Shown: piece after piece, positions 58,926-64,000 of the stretch
Position numbering within the stretch: the first letter of the stretch is position 1
Layout: each line of letters begins with the position of its first letter
DNA from: Sceloporus undulatus
Taxonomy: Eukaryota > Chordata > Lepidosauria > Squamata > Phrynosomatidae
Length of the DNA: 64,000 nucleotides
NCBI RefSeq assembly: GCF_019175285.1
Contig: NC_056529.1
Location: 17,575,905-17,639,904 of the forward strand
Direction: 5' to 3'
The notes under the pieces: generated by a model
Told to the model about the DNA's origin: nothing
Seen by the model: only the letters and a program-made list of their open reading frames with translations
The model's database searches: none
Program-made: the position numbers and the translations under genes

Positions 58926-60315
58926 CTCCTTGGTAATAACGGTAATTGCTTATTTCCAGGATGTTTTGGTCTCCATTCGTGCACATATTATTTTCCTTGC
59001 ACACACAAAAGCCCTTTCTCTATCATTTCACAGCAAACGCCGCCCCAGCTTTCTCTTGCTCCTCCAAATAGCACTCTGATCTAGACAATCGTACCAAAGT
59101 AAATGAAGAGGAGGTCTGGATTCCTATTTATCGTGAGTGTATTTCCTAGCCATGAGGAAATTTGGTGGGCTGCAGTAGATAGATATGTCACTCATGTGTG
59201 CAGCAATCCCATAAATCTAAGGAAGGAGAGGAGGAGAGGTGCTGAAAGATTACATTCCACAAACAGAAGATGAAGAGTCTCATCAGGAGGCCCATTTCCT
59301 TCAATTATCTCTTCTCATTGCAAGCCAGGTTTTAAACAGAAAGATGCTTTGAGGTTGACAGCCATCTTTTCCTAGCTACTACTAAAATGAGGTTTAAAAG
59401 TATAAATAGACCCTTTGTTGATCTATTTGGTGATATCATTGATTCTTTGCCAGAATCTATTTTTGTACTACAACTCCCAACATCCTGACTAGTGGTTCTA
59501 GGAATTGTATCCAAAAGATTAACTCCCCCCGGTAGCTTTTTCTTATAGTTTCACGTTGCAGTTGCAATCCCTTTTGTATGCCGTGCAAAGAGCTATACAT
59601 CTCAATCTGTCTATCAAAAGCATAATGGAAACCTCACTTTATCGGAAGAGCGAAACAAGACACAGTGCAGTCGGTGAACGTTGGTTCGTGCAAACAACCA
59701 TGACAGATCTTCCTGTTATATTAATTGGTTGACAGGTTCAGGTCATCCTGTCAGAAAAGTTTATAGCGCAAATTTCCCTCCAGGACAAAGATGGACTATC
59801 CTGTCTTTTAAAGAAAAGGAAACCTGAGAGGTAGTGCATTTCCATCTTTTAACGTTGAAATATTTTCACTCTCTGAATATTTGTTCGGTTTGAGGCATAT
59901 CTCCAGGAGCCAGAACAGAAAGAAATTGAGCAAGTGAAATTATGGTGACATCTGGTGGTCATTAATGTTTCGCTGGAGCACCCAGAACAAATTGCAGCAT
60001 TGCCAATGCAGAAAGAGCAACATGAAAACCAAAGGAAAAGAGGGAGGAAGAGATGGAGAGAAGGAAGAAAAGGAAGAAATGTGGAACAGAGGAGGAAGAG
60101 AAGATGAAGGCTGGAGATCTAAATTGAACATGAAACCCATCTTCAACTTACTTAGAGGGGGGATTGTCATCATAAGCTTGGAACTGTCTTCACAAGGGTT
60201 TAGCTCTGGATAGCCAACTGTGCAGGGGGCAAAAGACCATTATTCCACCCCATGCCCACCTGGCGGGCCACACTAACACATTTCAGCAATCCTGAAGTGA
60301 CATAACATCACCTTC
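58923..60315. other. Intergenic, purine-rich stretch, no gene
   Basis: The GAA/GGA-rich part at 60025-60110 creates charged frames on the plus strand that are low-complexity. No gene recognised. Confidence 0.4.
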
Positions 60316-60317
60316 TT

Positions 60318-60551
60318 TGTTGTTGTGTACCTTCAGGTCATTTCTGACTTATGGCGACCCTAAGGCGAACATATCATGGGGTTTTCTTGATGAGATTTGT
60401 TCAGAGGGGGTTTGCCATTGCCATCCTCTGAGGCTGTGAGCATGCGAGATGCCCAAGGTCACCTTGTGTGTTTCATGGCTGGAAGGGGATTCGAACCCTG
60501 GTCTCCTAGAGTCGCAGTCCAACAGTCAAACCACTGCCCCACACTGGCTCT
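60318..60551 (-). repeat. tRNA-headed SINE, complete, minus
   Basis: GTTGTTGTGTACCTTCAGGT, TGACTTATGGCGACCCTAAG, GATTCGAACCCTGG and CACTGCCCCACACTGGCTC; one of the least decayed copies. Confidence 0.9.
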
Positions 60552-60965
60552 ACCGGCTGCCATTTTGGCTGATCTTGAGTTGATTAAAAGCTTGGACAAA
60601 ATCTACAATGGATTCACTGCTAGACGGAGACAGGATCCACCAGTGGTTGGCACACTAACAACCCTATCAGGTTATCATCACTAGTGTGCATTCTCATTTT
60701 TGTAAAGTCCATTATGCTTTACCAAGAACTCAGAATATTGGAAGCAAATACCCAATGGAGTCGGAGTAGACCCTTATTGCCAAACAGGGCCTGCCAAAGC
60801 CTCTAGTTCTGTCTGCTCATCCATTTCAGTGCCCACATTGGGAGTAAAGCTTCTGCTTATAGAACATGGCATCTGTAATTGCAGCCACCTGTCCCCTCTT
60901 TGGGAGCAGCCAGGATATGAGTGAGAAAGCTTGAGAAATTAGAGGAGAGAAGATGGGAGTCTGTG

Positions 60966-61795
60966 GCTGCATCTGCACTGTAGAAATCATCCAGTTTGAC
61001 ACCACTTCAACAGCCATGGCTCAAGGCTATCCTGGGATTTGTAATTTGTTGTGGCATCGGACAGAGAAGGCTAAATATCTCACAAAACTACACATCACAG
61101 GATTCCATGGCCTATAGCCATGGCAGTTAAAGTGGTGTCAAATTGGATGATTTCTGTCAGCACAACTGCTGGGGTCCAACAGCCACTGTCAGCAACTCAA
61201 ACGAGTCCTGGGGTTAAATCAGACCCTTGGAGCAGAGCTGGCAAATTTCCAGAAGCAGAAGTGTGGCTCCAAAGTCCAATTGGGATGACAGCAACTGGAT
61301 GTCTTCCAGGAACTGCAGCAATGCAGGAACCTCCGGGGACACACAGCAAACCGATGCTGTAGCTTCTTCTGATAAACCACCAGAGAAACTAAGTCTCCCA
61401 AAGTGCTCTTTATTCACAGTGCTATTATACAACACTAGATCTCTAAAACTCCAAACCATACCAATCCAACTCCTTCTACAAACCCACAAGCTATCCCTTG
61501 CAACCCCTGGGTTTATATAGTCTCTAGACCATGTGGTCTCCCAAACCCAGTGAGTTCCTGTGTGTAACCATGTCATGGTTATCTCCTGTGCATCCAAGCC
61601 AGGTGGTTTCATCATCCATGGCTACGTGCACCTAGACACTAAAGTGTCCTCGAGCCAATGAGCATCAGCTGTGCTGATCAACCTTGTCCTTCTGCTGAAA
61701 TGCTCATGGCCAAACACACACACATCAAGCATTTCCCTGTGTGCTGTGTTTTAACCCTTCAAATCCCTGACAATTTCTGCAGTGCGGATGCAGCT
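60966..61795. mobile_element. TA-type MITE split by a solo LTR
   Basis: Left part (GCTGCATCTGCACTGTAG ... GTCAAATTGGATGATTTC) to 61154; right part (ATTTCTGCAGTGCGGATGCA GC) from 61773. It contains the LTR at 61155-61772. Confidence 0.82.
61155..61772. mobile_element. Solo LTR of an LTR retrotransposon or endogenous retrovirus (618 bp)
   Basis: Starts TGTCAG and ends CTGACA, with identical 5-bp ATTTC duplications at 61150-61154 and 61773-61777. No internal region is present, as expected after recombination between the two LTRs. The lineage (gypsy-like or ERV) is not settled. The intact duplication suggests a fairly recent insertion, and it is younger than the MITE it occupies. Confidence 0.78.
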
Positions 61796-62127
61796 TGAAA
61801 GGGCCTCTGTGAGATGGAAAGACCTCTGCTTGCTCTTTCAGTTGGTGCCTATTGCATTTTATATAGGCACAATCTACTGCAGCAGAGAGAGCGAATCTAC
61901 CTTTGTCTTTATTGCCATTCTTCCCACACCTACTCCAAGCTAGACCAGGACAGGGCAACTAGATGTCCTCCTTTTCCAAGACATGTCCTAGATTTCAATC
62001 TTCTGTCCAGGAGGAATTTCGAAATGTCCTCCATTTTAAGCATGACTAAGAAGCATGGTTTTATATTTCTGTGAGTGTATTTAGCTTTTATTGGGTCCTG
62101 TCCTCCATTTTGCTAAGGCTTTGTATC

Positions 62128-62290
62128 ATGGGGTTTCTTGGCAAAATTTGTTCAGAGGAGGTTTGCTGTTGCCTCCCTCTGAGGCTGAGAGTGTGTGACT
62201 TGTCTCAGATCCCCCAGCGAGTTTCATGGCCAAACGGGGAATCGAACCCTGGTCTCCAGAGTTGTAGCTCCACACTCAAACCACTATACC
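62128..62290 (-). repeat. tRNA-headed SINE, tail truncated, minus
   Basis: GGGTTTCTTGGCAAAATTTG, GAATCGAACCCTGGTCTCC and CTCAAACCACTATACCAG. Confidence 0.8.
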
Positions 62291-62295
62291 AGTAC

Positions 62296-62388
62296 CACAA
62301 CAAACTACAAATCCCAGGTTTCTGTAGCATTGAGCTATGGCAGTAAAGCAGTCTCAAACTGAATTATTTCAGTAGTGCAGATGCAGTC
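62296..62388. mobile_element. Half of a TA-type MITE
   Basis: CAAACTACAAATCCCAGG to TAGTGCAGATGCAGTC; the left half is missing next to the SINE head. Confidence 0.65.
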
Positions 62389-62454
62389 ATGGTCTCATTG
62401 CTAAGCTTAAAGTATGATGGCCTTAGTTTAGCCAATTTGGCCTGTGCAGAGTTT

Positions 62455-62600
62455 GCTCCAAGAGCCCTTCTTTGTCTTTATAAAAGTCCATGGCATCTGT
62501 AGCCCTTTTCTCCAGCATCATGTTTCAAATGAGTTGATTTTCTTCTTGTCCAGCTTTCAAACCCTTACATAGGAATCATCATTCACAGACCTTCTCAAAC
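62455..62600 (-). mobile_element. BovB/RTE LINE fragment, minus
   Basis: CAGCATCATGTTTCAAATGA GTTGATTTTCTTCTTGTCCA lines up with the BovB copy at 29085-29135. Confidence 0.7.
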
Positions 62601-62678
62601 CAAGCTGTTCATCTTTCTCCTACCAGAAGATGGTGCTGATGTCCATTGTCTATGCACAGGGAATAGAACGATATTGTG

Positions 62679-62898
62679 CTGGTACAAAGCAGCAGATCCC
62701 ACCTGATCTTGGAATCTAAGCAGAGTCAGCCCCGGTTAGTATGTGGATAGGTGACCACCAATGGATACCAAGTGCTGTAGGCTATATTTCAGAGGAAGGA
62801 ACTGGCAAAACCACCACTGAGTATTCCTTGCCTATGAAAACCCTATGAAATTCATGGAGTCACCACAAGTCATCAGGCAACTATACACACACACACTG
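62679..62898 (+). repeat. 5S-rRNA-derived SINE with BovB-like tail
   Basis: CTGATCTTGGAATCTAAGCA, GGTTAGTATGTGGATAGGTG and AAGTGCTGTAGGCT follow 5S rRNA (its internal promoter region) but with many changes and an odd 5' start. A body with GGAACTGGCAAAACC and a tail GGAGTCACCACAAGTCATCA plus CA repeats follow. It is a SINE, not a 5S gene. Confidence 0.82.
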
Positions 62899-63727
62899 GG
62901 ACAAAGTGCATTGAAAACAAAACAAGCACTTTGGGTAGAATTTCATTTGTTTCCATTTTTGAGAGGAACGTTTTCTTTGTACATGCAAGTGAAAGAGATT
63001 GAGCTTTAAACCATTAAAGTGTGGGAGAAAGCCAAACTGACACAGATTCCCTTTGGATTCATTTCTAATTCCAGATTTGTGTCAGCTTAACTTCTTGCAC
63101 AGAGACTGTAGAGATGAGTAAAGTTTCGCACAAGGCTAGGGATGTCTTTCGGCCTATGAGCCTTATATAATTTCAAAGCATTGCTTGGGGGCCATGTTCT
63201 AGTGAAGTATGGAAACAAAGGAAAAGGAGTACAATTGAATAAATAACATTAGCTTCTAGGTGAAAGCTCTTATGGCTAGTAGCTGCCTTATGAGAGGGAT
63301 TTCAACCGTTCACAATGGGGGTGAGAGTCAGAGAATAACCAGCTCACAATGGTGTCATGGAGAATGGGATGTGGCCATATGGTAAATCTGGATTTGATTC
63401 CAGGGCCCAAGGTTCCCCAAAAATATTTTAACAAATCTCTTTACTCAAACATAGGAGAGATGGATATAACAATTGTCATTATTTATTTCCCAGCTGAGAA
63501 AGTGGTTTCTCAACAGTTGCGATACTTCGTCAGGAAAAGCAAAGGCAGTTGTGAGGCTGACACAAGGACCTTCGAACTTTGGACAGTGTTCACTTTTGTT
63601 CTCAATGCAAACATATATGGTTTTATCTGTGCAGAAAACATGCTTTTGTGCAGAAAACATTTCTCGCCTCCACAGAGTTGGTTTTTTTGGAAGGAAAAAT
63701 CGTATTCCCTGTGCAAGGGGAAAGAAT
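62899..63727. other. Intergenic, no gene recognised
   Basis: AT-rich; a repeated AGAAAACAT motif lies near 63630-63660. The frames at 63349-63813 end in SINE sequence and lack family likeness. Confidence 0.4.
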
Positions 63728-63814
63728 CTGAAGAAATCTTGCCAAGAAAACCCTGTGATAGATTTGCATTTAGGGTCGCCATAAGTCAGAATTGACTTGA
63801 AGGCACACAACAAA
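63728..63814 (+). repeat. SINE 3' end
   Basis: TCTTGCCAAGAAAACCCTGT and AGGGTCGCCATAAGTCAGAA then GGCACACAACAAAC. The head is missing. Confidence 0.75.
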
Positions 63815-64000
63815 CAACCGAGTTAGAAGCCTGAGAGAGACAGACTCAACTGCTGTTTAAGTGCTCAACTTCGTACTGAAGCAATAAAACAATAAAACCA
63901 TCCAGAACATGGAAGAAACAATTATTCCGCATTTTACAAGCAGAGAGAACAGTAAATATATTCCCTGCCCTTCTTCAAGGATGAGCAGCAATTTACATCC

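Noticed and set aside
62679-62790. Possible 5S rRNA gene
   Set aside because: The match is partial and diverged, and a SINE body and tail follow.
44000-64000. Exons of MPHOSPH6 or CDH13, expected downstream
   Set aside because: No matching peptide was seen on either strand; the purine-rich frame at 59965-60213 is low complexity.

Overview
This window reads as nuclear DNA of a squamate reptile, most likely a lizard. The evidence is the mix of repeats (many tRNA-headed SINEs ending in a BovB-like tail, BovB/RTE, CR1, L2-like and L1 LINEs, several MITE families and AAT/AT/CA microsatellites) together with two recognisable vertebrate genes. The species call is inference. Two runs of ten Ns (17839-17848 and 56792-56801) mark assembly gaps.

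The host genes are two short-chain dehydrogenases arranged head to head. SDR42E1 is on the minus strand (coding exons 10781-10848 and 8009-9131, predicted 396 aa). HSD17B2, 17-beta-hydroxysteroid dehydrogenase type 2, is on the plus strand in five coding exons (25107-25392, 29722-29934, 30685-30870, 38180-38317, 42526-42881, predicted 392 aa). Every splice junction was read from the sequence and all reading frames join cleanly. In human the two genes are also neighbours, between PLCG2 and MPHOSPH6/CDH13, so this is a conserved block. I found no exon of PLCG2 or MPHOSPH6.

Layout: 1-8008 is the 3' flank of SDR42E1 with SINE, MITE and microsatellite insertions; 8009-10848 is SDR42E1, whose intron holds a triple-nested transposon stack; 10849-25106 is the shared upstream region, with a candidate non-coding first exon of SDR42E1 near 12865 and many LINE/SINE/MITE copies; 25107-42881 is HSD17B2 with repeat-rich introns (a BovB fragment in intron 1, many SINEs and MITEs in introns 3 and 4); 42882-64000 is downstream intergenic sequence with a 5'-truncated L1, an L2-like LINE, a 5S-rRNA-derived SINE and a solo LTR with an intact target duplication.

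Both enzymes keep their cofactor-binding and YxxxK catalytic motifs. HSD17B2 oxidises estradiol and testosterone in the ER; SDR42E1 is an NAD(P)-dependent steroid-dehydrogenase-like membrane protein. I saw no undescribed gene system. The most informative unexplained structure is the history of insertions: many elements sit inside others with legible target duplications, so several MITE families can be delimited and ordered in time from this window alone.
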